Below, piece after piece: positions 1-8,036 of a stretch of 64,000 bases of DNA (positions are counted from its first letter, which is position 1; each line of letters opens with the position of its first letter). The DNA is taken from positions 1,364,001 to 1,428,000 of the forward strand of contig NZ_LR590481.1 of the NCBI RefSeq assembly GCF_901482605.1, in the 5' to 3' direction. The DNA comes from Hathewaya histolytica. GTDB lineage: Bacteria; Bacillota; Clostridia; Clostridiales; Clostridiaceae. The notes under the pieces are model-generated. The model did no database searches and was not told the DNA's origin. It was given only the letters and a program-made list of their open reading frames with translations. The position numbers and the translations under genes are program-made.

Positions 1-1
1 T

Positions 2-1852
2 ACAGCTATAAATTCTAAAAATGAAGTTAATAAAAGTATATTTACTTTAGGACCTTTAATTCATAACAATGATGTAGTTAACAAATTAAAAGATAATAAT
101 ATAGAAGCAGTTGATTTTAATGAAATAGATACATTGAAAAATGGGGATACTATTATTATAAGATCTCATGGGGTTAAGCCTTCTGTAAAATCAGAATTAA
201 TTAATAGAGGATTTGATGTTATAGATGCCACATGTCCTTATGTTACAAATATTCATAAAAAGGTTGCTAAATACTATGATGAAGGTTATAAAATAATAAT
301 TCTTGGGGATGAAAATCATCCTGAAGTTATAGGTATAAATGGAAGTTGTAATGATGATGCAATCATAACAAAAGACGGTAGTAATTTATACGATTTAAAG
401 GGGAAAGTTTGCTTGGTATCTCAGACCACAGAAAAACAAAGTAGCTGGCAAAAGGTTTTATGTGTGGTTACCGAAAAGTGTAAAGAAGTTATTGCATTTA
501 ATACTATATGTAATGCCACAGAGGTACGACAAAGTTCAGCCATGAAATTATCTAAAACTGTAGATGCCATGGTTGTTATTGGTGGTAAAAATAGTTCAAA
601 TACTACTAAGTTATATGAGATATGTAAAGAAAATTGTAAAAATACTTACCATATTGAGAATGCCAGTGAACTTCCAGAAGAGTTAAGATATTTTGAGAAT
701 ATTGGTGTTACTGCCGGAGCTTCAACGCCACAATGGATAATTGAGGAGGCAATAAGAAAAATGGAAAACATGGATAATATAGAATCTGAAACAAATGAAC
801 AATTAGAATATATGAAAGAGAATGAAACAGATATATATATTGGAAAAGTGGTAAAAGGAGAGGTTATCTCTATAAATTCAAAAGAAGTGTTTATAAACTT
901 AAATTATAAATCAGAGGGAGTATTACCTTTAAATGAAATAACTAGTGATGAGCATTTTAAAATTGAAGATATGTTTAAGCTAGGTGATATGGTAGAAGCC
1001 AAAGTTATACAGGTAAGAAATTCTGATGGAAATGTAGTTTTATCTAGAATAGAATTTGAAAGAGAAGAAGGCTATAAAGATCTTAAGGATTCATTTGATT
1101 ATAATCAAATGATAAATATAAGACTAAAGGAAGAAGTAAAGGGAGGCCTTGTAGGTAATTATAAAGGTATAAAAGTATTCTTACCTGCCTCTCAAATACA
1201 AGTTGGATATGTAGATAACTTAGGTGAATTTATAGGAAAAGATTTAGATGTTATAGTTATAGAATTTAATAGAGAAAGACATAATACTAAAATTGTGGTA
1301 TCTAGAAAAGTTTTATTACAAAAAGAGAAAGAATCTAGGGAAGATGAAAGCTGGAATTACTTAAAAAAAGATACTATTGTTGAGGGTGTTGTTAGAAGAA
1401 TTAATAGTTTTGGTGCATTTATAGAAGTGAATGGTATAGATGGTTTGCTTCACATTTCACAAATATCTTGGGGTAAAGTTGAGGATATCAATAAACAACT
1501 TAAAATTGGTGAAATAATTAAAGTGTATGTATTAGATGTTGATAAAGAAAATAAAAAACTTTCCTTAAGCTTAAAAAAACTTTCTAGCAATCCATGGGAC
1601 AGTGCAGATGAAAAATACCCTGTTGGAAGTATAGTTCTAGGTAAAGTTGTTAGATTTTCTGATTTTGGAGCCTTTGTGGAATTGGAACCTGGAATGGATG
1701 CATTATTACATGTATCTCAAATTAGCCATGTTAGAATTGATAAACCTACAGATGTATTAGAAATAGGACAGAATATAAAGGCTAAAATTATTGAGGTAGA
1801 TTCAGAAAAAAGAAGAGTTTCTTTAAGTACAAAAGAATTAATGGATATTTAA
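2..1852 (+). CDS. ispH: IspH - ribosomal protein S1 fusion (5' end outside window)
   Basis: The reading frame is open from base 2, so the start lies upstream of the window. The N-terminal part is 4-hydroxy-3-methylbut-2-enyl diphosphate reductase, the last enzyme of the MEP isoprenoid pathway. It shows GPLIHN near nt 50, RSHGV near 164, and two of the three iron-sulfur cysteines (in ATCPYV near nt 229 and NTICNATEVRQ near 500); the first cysteine would lie before the window. The C-terminal part carries four S1 RNA-binding repeats at about nt 836-1050, 1103-1310, 1370-1590 and 1616-1840, the last two best conserved (FGAFIE/FGAFVE, GLLHISQ/ALLHVSQ). This fusion is known from clostridia. The linker near nt 760-830 is acidic. 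An in-frame TTG at 134 is internal, not the start. Confidence 0.93.
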   Translation, partial: TAINSKNEVNKSIFTLGPLIHNNDVVNKLKDNNIEAVDFNEIDTLKNGDTIIIRSHGVKPSVKSELINRGFDVIDATCPYVTNIHKKVAKYYDEGYKIIILGDENHPEVIGINGSCNDDAIITKDGSNLYDLKGKVCLVSQTTEKQSSWQKVLCVVTEKCKEVIAFNTICNATEVRQSSAMKLSKTVDAMVVIGGKNSSNTTKLYEICKENCKNTYHIENASELPEELRYFENIGVTAGASTPQWIIEEAIRKMENMDNIESETNEQLEYMKENETDIYIGKVVKGEVISINSKEVFINLNYKSEGVLPLNEITSDEHFKIEDMFKLGDMVEAKVIQVRNSDGNVVLSRIEFEREEGYKDLKDSFDYNQMINIRLKEEVKGGLVGNYKGIKVFLPASQIQVGYVDNLGEFIGKDLDVIVIEFNRERHNTKIVVSRKVLLQKEKESREDESWNYLKKDTIVEGVVRRINSFGAFIEVNGIDGLLHISQISWGKVEDINKQLKIGEIIKVYVLDVDKENKKLSLSLKKLSSNPWDSADEKYPVGSIVLGKVVRFSDFGAFVELEPGMDALLHVSQISHVRIDKPTDVLEIGQNIKAKIIEVDSEKRRVSLSTKELMDI

Positions 1853-1855
1853 TAT

Positions 1856-1882
1856 AAAAAACGCGATTTATTCGCGTTTTTT
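1856..1882 (+). terminator. Rho-independent terminator of ispH-rpsA
   Basis: An 11-bp perfect stem (AAAAAACGCGA / TCGCGTTTTTT) with a 5-base loop ends in a T run, 4 bases after the stop codon of the fusion gene. Confidence 0.85.
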
Positions 1883-1952
1883 ATATGTTACATAAGTAAT
1901 ATATTTCTTAATTTATAATATAATTTAGTATCGATGATTTTGGAGGGTATAT

Positions 1953-3008
1953 TTGAATAATTATAATAATCTATTAAATGATATTATAAGTGAAAAAGAA
2001 TTAAATAACATATCATATGTTTGCAGTAAGTATTCTATAGATCTAAAAAAAGCCTATAAGGTTAGAAGTGCATATAAAATAATAGATACTTTAGATAATA
2101 TATATTGTTTAAAAAGAATGAAAAGTGGTAAAAAGAAAATAATTAACTCATATAAACTTACGGAAGACCTAATTAGTAATGGTTTTACAAATACTCCAAG
2201 ATACTTAATTACTAAAAAACGTGAAATTTATGTTACCCATAAGGGATATATATTCTTAATGACTGAATGGATAGATGGAAGAGAATGTGATTTTAGCGAT
2301 TTAGAAGAAGCTAAGGATGCTGTGAAACTCTTAGCTAAATTTCATATTGCTTCACAACAAATAAATACTAAGGGATATAAATTAAAAAATTGTTTAAAGA
2401 ACTGGCCTGAAATATATAATAAGTGCATAAAAGATATGAATAGTTATAAACTAACTATAAATAAAAAAATTTTAAAAAATGATTTCGATTATTTATATTA
2501 TGAGAATATAGATACTTTTATTGAGAGGTCATTGAATTCTCTTAATCTTTTAAATATATCCTGTTATTATAGATTAAGTAAAGATGCTAAGAAACAAAAA
2601 CCAATATGTCATAGAAGTTTTTATTATCAAAATGTAATAAAAAAGGATGATACGTACTTTTTAATAGACTTAAATCGTATTATTATAGATTTAAGGATTA
2701 ATGATTTAGGTAGGTTTATAAGGAGATTAATGGACAAAAAATATTACAATTGGAATTTTGAAAAGGCTAAAGAACTTATAATGTCATATAACTCCGTATA
2801 TCCCTTAAGTAAGGAAGAATTAGAAATAATGCTTTCTTTAATAATGTTTCCTCATAAGTTTTGGAAACTTGGAAAAAAGAGATATAAAAAACATAAAAAA
2901 TGGACCGAAACTAAATATAGAAAAAAATTAGATAAAATTTTAGAATCTATAGAAAAACAGGACATATTTTATAAAGAATATATATATTTCCTTAACAAAT
3001 ATAAATAA
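1953..3008 (+). CDS. CotS-family spore coat protein, kinase-like fold
   Basis: The 351-aa protein resembles the CotS/YsxE/YutH family of spore-coat-associated proteins, which have an aminoglycoside-phosphotransferase (APH) fold. Visible landmarks are the early LKRM strand at residues 53-56, the hinge-like MTEWIDGRECDF at about 103-114, CHRSFYYQN at 219-227 where the family catalytic loop (HxDxxxxN) sits, and the metal-loop position FLIDLN at 236-241. The catalytic Asp of HxD is Ser222 here, so the protein may not phosphorylate anything. The start is TTG with GGAGGG seven bases upstream. The C-terminus is strongly basic (KKRYKKHKKW). It probably forms a unit with the acetyltransferase gene 20 bases downstream. 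Coat localisation is inferred from the family. Confidence 0.72.
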   Translation: MNNYNNLLNDIISEKELNNISYVCSKYSIDLKKAYKVRSAYKIIDTLDNIYCLKRMKSGKKKIINSYKLTEDLISNGFTNTPRYLITKKREIYVTHKGYIFLMTEWIDGRECDFSDLEEAKDAVKLLAKFHIASQQINTKGYKLKNCLKNWPEIYNKCIKDMNSYKLTINKKILKNDFDYLYYENIDTFIERSLNSLNLLNISCYYRLSKDAKKQKPICHRSFYYQNVIKKDDTYFLIDLNRIIIDLRINDLGRFIRRLMDKKYYNWNFEKAKELIMSYNSVYPLSKEELEIMLSLIMFPHKFWKLGKKRYKKHKKWTETKYRKKLDKILESIEKQDIFYKEYIYFLNKYK

Positions 3009-3028
3009 TTAAATAGAGGATTAAAAAT

Positions 3029-3919
3029 ATGGTAGTATGGGAAAATATAAAGAAAGATAATATTGAAAAGCTGAAACAACTTAATAATTATAATAAGCAA
3101 TTTAATGCTCTAAATAAAGATTTTTTAAACATATATAGTAGATCTAATTTATTTAAACGTTTCTTTTTGAGAAAGAAGGCTAAAGTATTGAAATATGATA
3201 ATGAAATTATAGGGTTTATATGGGTTAATTCCTTTAAAAAAATTAAATGTACTATAAATCAATTTTACACTTTATCTGAAATTAATCTAGAAATAATTGC
3301 ATCTGATATATGGAAAATATTCAACAAATCTTCTGGTGCAATGTATAAATGTGAGGATAATGAACTAAATGAAAATTTACTTTCAAAGTTACATTTTAAA
3401 AAGCATAAAAGTATTGTAGAAATGGAATTACATTTAGATGCTTTAAAAAAATATATAATCAATCAAGCAAATACAAATGTAGAAATAGAGTATTTTGAGG
3501 AAGGTATTCATGAACAAATACGTTGCAATGTACAAAATGCTGTATTTGGAAATGAAAACCGTACTCCTATAAACATTAATGATATTTTAGAAGATGAAAA
3601 ACAAGACTATTATATAGAGGGTGCTTCACTATTTTTAAAATTACATGGAAATTATATAGGATATGGTCAACTAATTTTAGAGGATGACTATTTAACCATT
3701 GTGAATTTTGGAATAGTACCAGAGTATAGAGGAAAAGGATATGGGAAAATTCTTTTAAATGAACTTATAGAACTCGCTTTTAAAATTTGTTCAGAGGATA
3801 AAATTTTAAAATTAAAGGTGCACAATATTAATAGAACAGCGATAAATCTTTATAAGTCTTTTGGATTCAAATGTTATAAAAAAAGAAGTACATGGTTTAT
3901 AGGAAAAATGGAGAGCTAA
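3029..3919 (+). CDS. GNAT-family N-acetyltransferase
   Basis: This 296-aa protein has a clear GNAT domain in its C-terminal half. Motif A, which binds acetyl-CoA, is IVPEYRGKGYGKILL at residues 229-243, followed by motif B-like NRTAINLYKSFGFK at 268-281. The N-terminal 140 residues look like a second, degenerate GNAT fold (KVLKYDNEIIGFIWVN at about 52-67 without an RGxGxG loop), so it may be a tandem GNAT with one active site. Substrate unknown. AGAGGA precedes the ATG by eight bases. It lies 20 bases after the CotS-like gene, suggesting co-transcription and perhaps a sporulation role, which is only inference. Confidence 0.75.
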   Translation: MVVWENIKKDNIEKLKQLNNYNKQFNALNKDFLNIYSRSNLFKRFFLRKKAKVLKYDNEIIGFIWVNSFKKIKCTINQFYTLSEINLEIIASDIWKIFNKSSGAMYKCEDNELNENLLSKLHFKKHKSIVEMELHLDALKKYIINQANTNVEIEYFEEGIHEQIRCNVQNAVFGNENRTPININDILEDEKQDYYIEGASLFLKLHGNYIGYGQLILEDDYLTIVNFGIVPEYRGKGYGKILLNELIELAFKICSEDKILKLKVHNINRTAINLYKSFGFKCYKKRSTWFIGKMES

Positions 3920-3957
3920 AGAAGGTAATCTAGGAATTGCTTTTTAGCTCTCCTTTA
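3910..3957 (+). terminator. Terminator overlapping the GNAT stop codon
   Basis: GGAGAGCTAAA (3910-3920) pairs with TTTAGCTCTCC (3943-3953) around a 22-base loop and is followed by TTTATTTT. The stop codon lies inside the left arm. Confidence 0.7.
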
Positions 3958-4021
3958 TTTTATATAGCTAGTTTACTATTAGCTATAGTTCGCATAATAA
4001 TAAGCATTAAAAGGTTTATTT

Positions 4022-5212
4022 TTAAAGGTTTGTATATTCTTTGATAGCCACTGCTAAAATATCCATAGCTTCTTCTAAAGCTGATGAATTTATACAATAA
4101 GAAATTCTTATTTCATCTTTGCCTAAACCTTCTGTTGCATAGAATCCTTCTGCTGGGGCAACCATTACAGTTTTATTATTATAATTAAAATCAGTTAGTA
4201 ACCATTTAGCAAAATCTTCTCCAGATTTAATAGGAAGTTTTGCTACAACATAGAAAGCTCCATTAGGTTTTTCACAAATAACTCCTGGTATCATTGATAG
4301 TTTTTCATACAATATATTTCTTCTTTTTTCATATTCTTTTAATACATCATTAAAATAGCTTTTAGGTGTATTAATTAGATTAGCACAAGCTAATTGTTCT
4401 ATAGTTGGAACACAAAGCCTTGATTGGGCAAGTTTTAAAACCCCACTCATTAATTCTTTGTTTTTAGAAGCTAGAAGTCCTATTCTAGCACCACAAGCAC
4501 TGTAGCGTTTTGATACAGAGTCAATTAAAATTACCCTGTCTAATACATCTTCTAGGTATAGGGCAGATGTATATTCTAAATTATCATAAACAAATTCCCT
4601 ATAAACTTCATCGGCTATTAGGTAGATATTAAACTGTTTTGCAATATCTCCAAGCATTCTAATTTCTTCTTTAGTATAAACAACACCTGTAGGATTTCCC
4701 GGATTAGATATCATAATGGCTCTTGTTTTATCGGTAATTTTACTTATAATCTCTTCTTTTTTCGGAAGATGAAATCCATCTTCAGCTTTAGTTTGAAATG
4801 GGACAACTTTAGCATCTACTATAGCTGAAAAGCTATTATAGTTAGTATAAAAAGGTTCAGGAATTATTATTTCATCTTCTGGGTCACAAATAGCCATTAA
4901 AGCAAATGTGATTGCTTCTGAACCTCCATTTGTTATAATTATATCATCCTTATCAAAATTTATATCCCACTCTTTATAATATTTTCTGAAGCTATCAATA
5001 AGTTCACTAAGTCCTTGTGAGTTTGCATATTTAAGAACTTTTTCATCATAGTTACGTAACCCTTCTATAAATGTTCTTGGAGTGTCTATATCTGGTTGAC
5101 CAATATTTAAATGATATACTTTAATACCTCTATCTTTAGCATTATCACCAAGCGGGATTAGCTTTCTAATCGGTGAAAATTGCATTTCTTTAATCCTATT
5201 AGACAAATTCAT
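4022..5212 (-). CDS. PLP-dependent class I aminotransferase (aspartate-aminotransferase-like)
   Basis: A 396-aa fold-type I aminotransferase, normal length for the AspC/PatA-like Igamma group. It shows NIGQPD at 36-41, SNPGNPTGVVY at 169-179, ADEVYREFVYD at 200-210 (Asp201 pairs with the pyridine nitrogen) and the PLP lysine Lys235 in DSVSKRYSACGARIG. The C-terminal EIRISYC carries the substrate-carboxylate arginine. It probably transfers amino groups between an amino acid and 2-oxoglutarate in the cytosol; the exact substrate cannot be told. ATG start with a G-rich GTGGGGG site eight bases upstream. It lies 124 bases downstream of another aminotransferase on the same strand. Confidence 0.85.
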   Translation of the reverse strand: MNLSNRIKEMQFSPIRKLIPLGDNAKDRGIKVYHLNIGQPDIDTPRTFIEGLRNYDEKVLKYANSQGLSELIDSFRKYYKEWDINFDKDDIIITNGGSEAITFALMAICDPEDEIIIPEPFYTNYNSFSAIVDAKVVPFQTKAEDGFHLPKKEEIISKITDKTRAIMISNPGNPTGVVYTKEEIRMLGDIAKQFNIYLIADEVYREFVYDNLEYTSALYLEDVLDRVILIDSVSKRYSACGARIGLLASKNKELMSGVLKLAQSRLCVPTIEQLACANLINTPKSYFNDVLKEYEKRRNILYEKLSMIPGVICEKPNGAFYVVAKLPIKSGEDFAKWLLTDFNYNNKTVMVAPAEGFYATEGLGKDEIRISYCINSSALEEAMDILAVAIKEYTNL

Positions 5213-5336
5213 TTTTTTACCCCCACAATTCCTATCTACTTTATATAAAAAAACAAGAAAATTGAAATTAAATTCATTTAATTGAAAGAATTCTATTATA
5301 TTTTAAACCATTTGCATGACTTCTTTCAAGTGCTAC

Positions 5337-6509
5337 TTACAAATTCTTTCCTAACCTCTGTATTCCTTCAAATATTTTTTCTTCATTTACCGAGGAAAAA
5401 TTTACACGCAAGTGTTTATTATCATTTCCGTTTGCAAAAAAAGCATCTCCTAATACAAAAGCTACTTGTACATCCAAAGCCCTATTTAAGAATTCTTTTG
5501 AAGTATATTTATTATGTATCTCTATCCAGGTAAATATACCACCTTCAGGATATGTTGTACTAATATAAGATGGAAGATAATTAGCTATTGCATTTAAAAT
5601 TACATTTCCTCTATTTTTATACACTCCTCTTAATTTGTTTATATGAGAGTCTAAATCATACTTTTTTAAGTATTCATAGGTTATTATCTGATTAAAAGTA
5701 CTTGGTTGAAGATCGGCTCCTTGCTTACAAAGAATATATTTTTGTATTAAATCTTCTTCTGCACAAACCCAACCTATTCTAAATGCAGGACATAGTGTTT
5801 TAGAAAATGTGCCTAGATATATTACATAGCCATTCTTATCAAAACTTTTTATACTTGGAAGTATCCTTCCTTCAAAGGAAAGCTCGGAATAAGGACTATC
5901 TTCAATTATAGGTACTTTATATTTAGATGCTAGGAATGCTAAATATTCTCTTTTTGTCTTAGACATTGTAATACCCGTTGGATTTTGAAAATCTGGTATA
6001 GTATATATAAACTTTATATTTTTATGTTTTTTTAATAAATTTTCAAGAAGATTTAAATCCATACCATCACTTTCCATAGGCACTTCTAATATATTTGGTT
6101 CATATGCTTTAAATGCAGAAAGAGCTCCTAAATAGGTAGGCCTTTCGCAAATTATATTATCACCTTTATCTATAAAAAGTTTTGCAGATAAATCTAGTCC
6201 TTGCTGCGCTCCACTGGTTATCATTATATTTTTTAATGAGGATTTCACACCGAATTTTGGCATCTTAATTTGTGATATAGTATGTCTTAAAGGAGTATAC
6301 CCTTCTGTGGCACCATACTGAAATGCTGTATTTGAATAATTATCTATTATATTAATACTTATTTCTTTAAGCTGGCTGATGGGAAACATTTCTGATGCCG
6401 GAAATCCTCCAGCAAAAGATATAATATCACTTTTTTCAGCTAGCTTTAAAAAGTCTCCTAGTTCATGTGTATTAATGTTATCTATTCTAGTTGAAAAATT
6501 AAAATTCAT
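5337..6509 (-). CDS. PLP-dependent aminotransferase, LysN / 2-aminoadipate type
   Basis: A 390-aa aminotransferase of the MocR/LysN branch but without the N-terminal GntR DNA-binding domain, so it is an enzyme rather than a regulator. Landmarks from the chosen ATG: SFAGGFPASEMFP at 31-43, QYGATEGYTPLR at 64-75, PDFQNPTGITMS at 172-183, IIEDSPYSEL at 201-210 and PLP Lys237 in GTFSKTLCPAFRIGWV. Substrates of relatives include 2-aminoadipate, branched-chain and aromatic amino acids; not resolvable here. The frame opens upstream to 6572, but AAAGGAGA at 6521-6528 lies 11 bases before the ATG at 6507-6509, which gives the usual N-terminus. Confidence 0.82.
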   Translation of the reverse strand: MNFNFSTRIDNINTHELGDFLKLAEKSDIISFAGGFPASEMFPISQLKEISINIIDNYSNTAFQYGATEGYTPLRHTISQIKMPKFGVKSSLKNIMITSGAQQGLDLSAKLFIDKGDNIICERPTYLGALSAFKAYEPNILEVPMESDGMDLNLLENLLKKHKNIKFIYTIPDFQNPTGITMSKTKREYLAFLASKYKVPIIEDSPYSELSFEGRILPSIKSFDKNGYVIYLGTFSKTLCPAFRIGWVCAEEDLIQKYILCKQGADLQPSTFNQIITYEYLKKYDLDSHINKLRGVYKNRGNVILNAIANYLPSYISTTYPEGGIFTWIEIHNKYTSKEFLNRALDVQVAFVLGDAFFANGNDNKHLRVNFSSVNEEKIFEGIQRLGKNL

Positions 6510-6690
6510 ATTAACATGTATCTCCTTTAAATTAATGAATCTATTATACATCAGTACATAATTTATTTTCAACTATACTAAGTTTGTCTTCAATAAGATT
6601 AAAGCTATAAAAACACTTTAAAAATATACTTTTTTTATATATAATAAAGAATTAGTAATAAGTATTATTATGTAGAAGAGGAGACTATAA

Positions 6691-8016
6691 ATGAGCAAAA
6701 AATTAAAGTATTATATAGAAACATGGGGATGTCAAATGAATGAAGAGGATTCTGAGAAAATATCTGGAATGCTTAAGCTTAAAAATTATGAATATGTTAA
6801 TAATAGAGAAGATGCTGATTTGATCGTTTTTAATACATGTTGTGTTAGAGAAAATGCTGAACAAAAAGTATTTGGTCATTTAGGTATGTTAAAAAAATTA
6901 AAGGAAAAGAATAAAGATTTAATAATAGCTGTATGTGGGTGTATGACTCAACAAAAAGGTATGGCAGAAGAAATAGCTAAAAGATTCCCATTTGTAGATA
7001 TTATAATAGGGACTCATAATTCATATAAATTTTCTGAGTATTTAAATAGAGTTTTAGGGGGAGATAGACCAATTATAGATGTTTGGGACAAGGAAAAAGA
7101 TATAGTTGAAGATATGCCAGTAGACAGATTAAGTTCTATAAAAGCTTTTGTTACTATTATGTACGGATGTAACAACTTTTGCACTTATTGCATAGTGCCT
7201 TATGTAAGAGGAAGGGAAAGAAGTAGACGCCCTGAAGAAATAGAAAAAGAAATTAAATCACTTGTGTCACAAGGGTATAAAGAAATCACTTTACTTGGTC
7301 AAAATGTAAATTCTTACGGAAAAGGATTAGTTCCCGATATTAACTTTGCAGGACTACTAAGAAGATTAAATGAAATTGAAGGGTTAGAAAGAATAAGATT
7401 TATGACATCTCATCCTAAGGATCTATCAAATGAAGTTATACATGCTATAGCAGAATGTGATAAATTATGTGAGCATATACATCTTCCAGTGCAATCTGGT
7501 TCAAGCTCTATGTTAAAGAAAATGAATAGACATTATACTAAAGAACAGTACTTGGAATTAGTAGAAAATATTAAGAAAGAAATTCCTGATGTATCTTTAT
7601 CTACAGATATTATAATAGGATTCCCAGGTGAGACTGAAGAAGATTTTAACGATACCCTAGAACTTGTTAAAACTGTAGGGTATGATTCAGCATTTACTTT
7701 CTTATATTCAAAGAGAAAGGGTACACCAGCTGAAAAATATGAAGAACAAGTTTCGGAAAAAATTAAGCATGAAAGATTTGATAGATTAGTTGAAGTAGTT
7801 AATGAAATCTCAGAAAAGAAAAATAAAGCTTATGAGGGCAAAGTCGTAGAAGTTTTAGTTGAAGGTTTGAGTAAAAATGATGAGACTAAACTCATGGGTA
7901 GAACTAGAACTTCAAAATTAGTAAACTTTACAGGAAACTCAAGTAATATAGGAAAACTTGTAAATGTTAAAATAACAGAAGCAAAATCATTTTCACTTCT
8001 AGGAGAAGAAGTGTAA
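6691..8016 (+). CDS. miaB: tRNA-2-methylthio-N6-dimethylallyladenosine synthase MiaB
   Basis: A radical-SAM methylthiotransferase of 441 aa that converts i6A37 to ms2i6A37 in tRNAs reading U-starting codons. The N-terminal UPF0004 domain holds the auxiliary [4Fe-4S] cysteines Cys14 (WGCQMN), Cys50 and Cys84. The radical-SAM CxxxCxxC is Cys160, Cys164, Cys167 in [19 protein letters not shown]. The C-terminal ~65 residues form the TRAM RNA-binding domain. The YGCNNFC motif and overall fit distinguish it from RimO (42111-43442) and MtaB. It opens the miaB-mutS-mutL-miaA-hfq run; MiaA, four genes on, makes its substrate. GAAGAGGAG precedes the ATG. Confidence 0.97.
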   Translation: MSKKLKYYIETWGCQMNEEDSEKISGMLKLKNYEYVNNREDADLIVFNTCCVRENAEQKVFGHLGMLKKLKEKNKDLIIAVCGCMTQQKGMAEEIAKRFPFVDIIIGTHNSYKFSEYLNRVLGGDRPIIDVWDKEKDIVEDMPVDRLSSIKAFVTIMYGCNNFCTYCIVPYVRGRERSRRPEEIEKEIKSLVSQGYKEITLLGQNVNSYGKGLVPDINFAGLLRRLNEIEGLERIRFMTSHPKDLSNEVIHAIAECDKLCEHIHLPVQSGSSSMLKKMNRHYTKEQYLELVENIKKEIPDVSLSTDIIIGFPGETEEDFNDTLELVKTVGYDSAFTFLYSKRKGTPAEKYEEQVSEKIKHERFDRLVEVVNEISEKKNKAYEGKVVEVLVEGLSKNDETKLMGRTRTSKLVNFTGNSSNIGKLVNVKITEAKSFSLLGEEV

Positions 8017-8036
8017 TTTAAGAGGAGGAGATAAAC

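Noticed and set aside
3963-3987. TATAGCTA / TAGCTATA repeat after the first aminotransferase
   Set aside because: Eight AT-rich base pairs without a proper T tract on the minus strand; chance is likely in this composition.
5282-5329. TTGAAAGAA / TTCTTTCAA inverted repeat between the two aminotransferase genes
   Set aside because: The 30-base loop is too long for a clear terminator and no T run follows; left unannotated.
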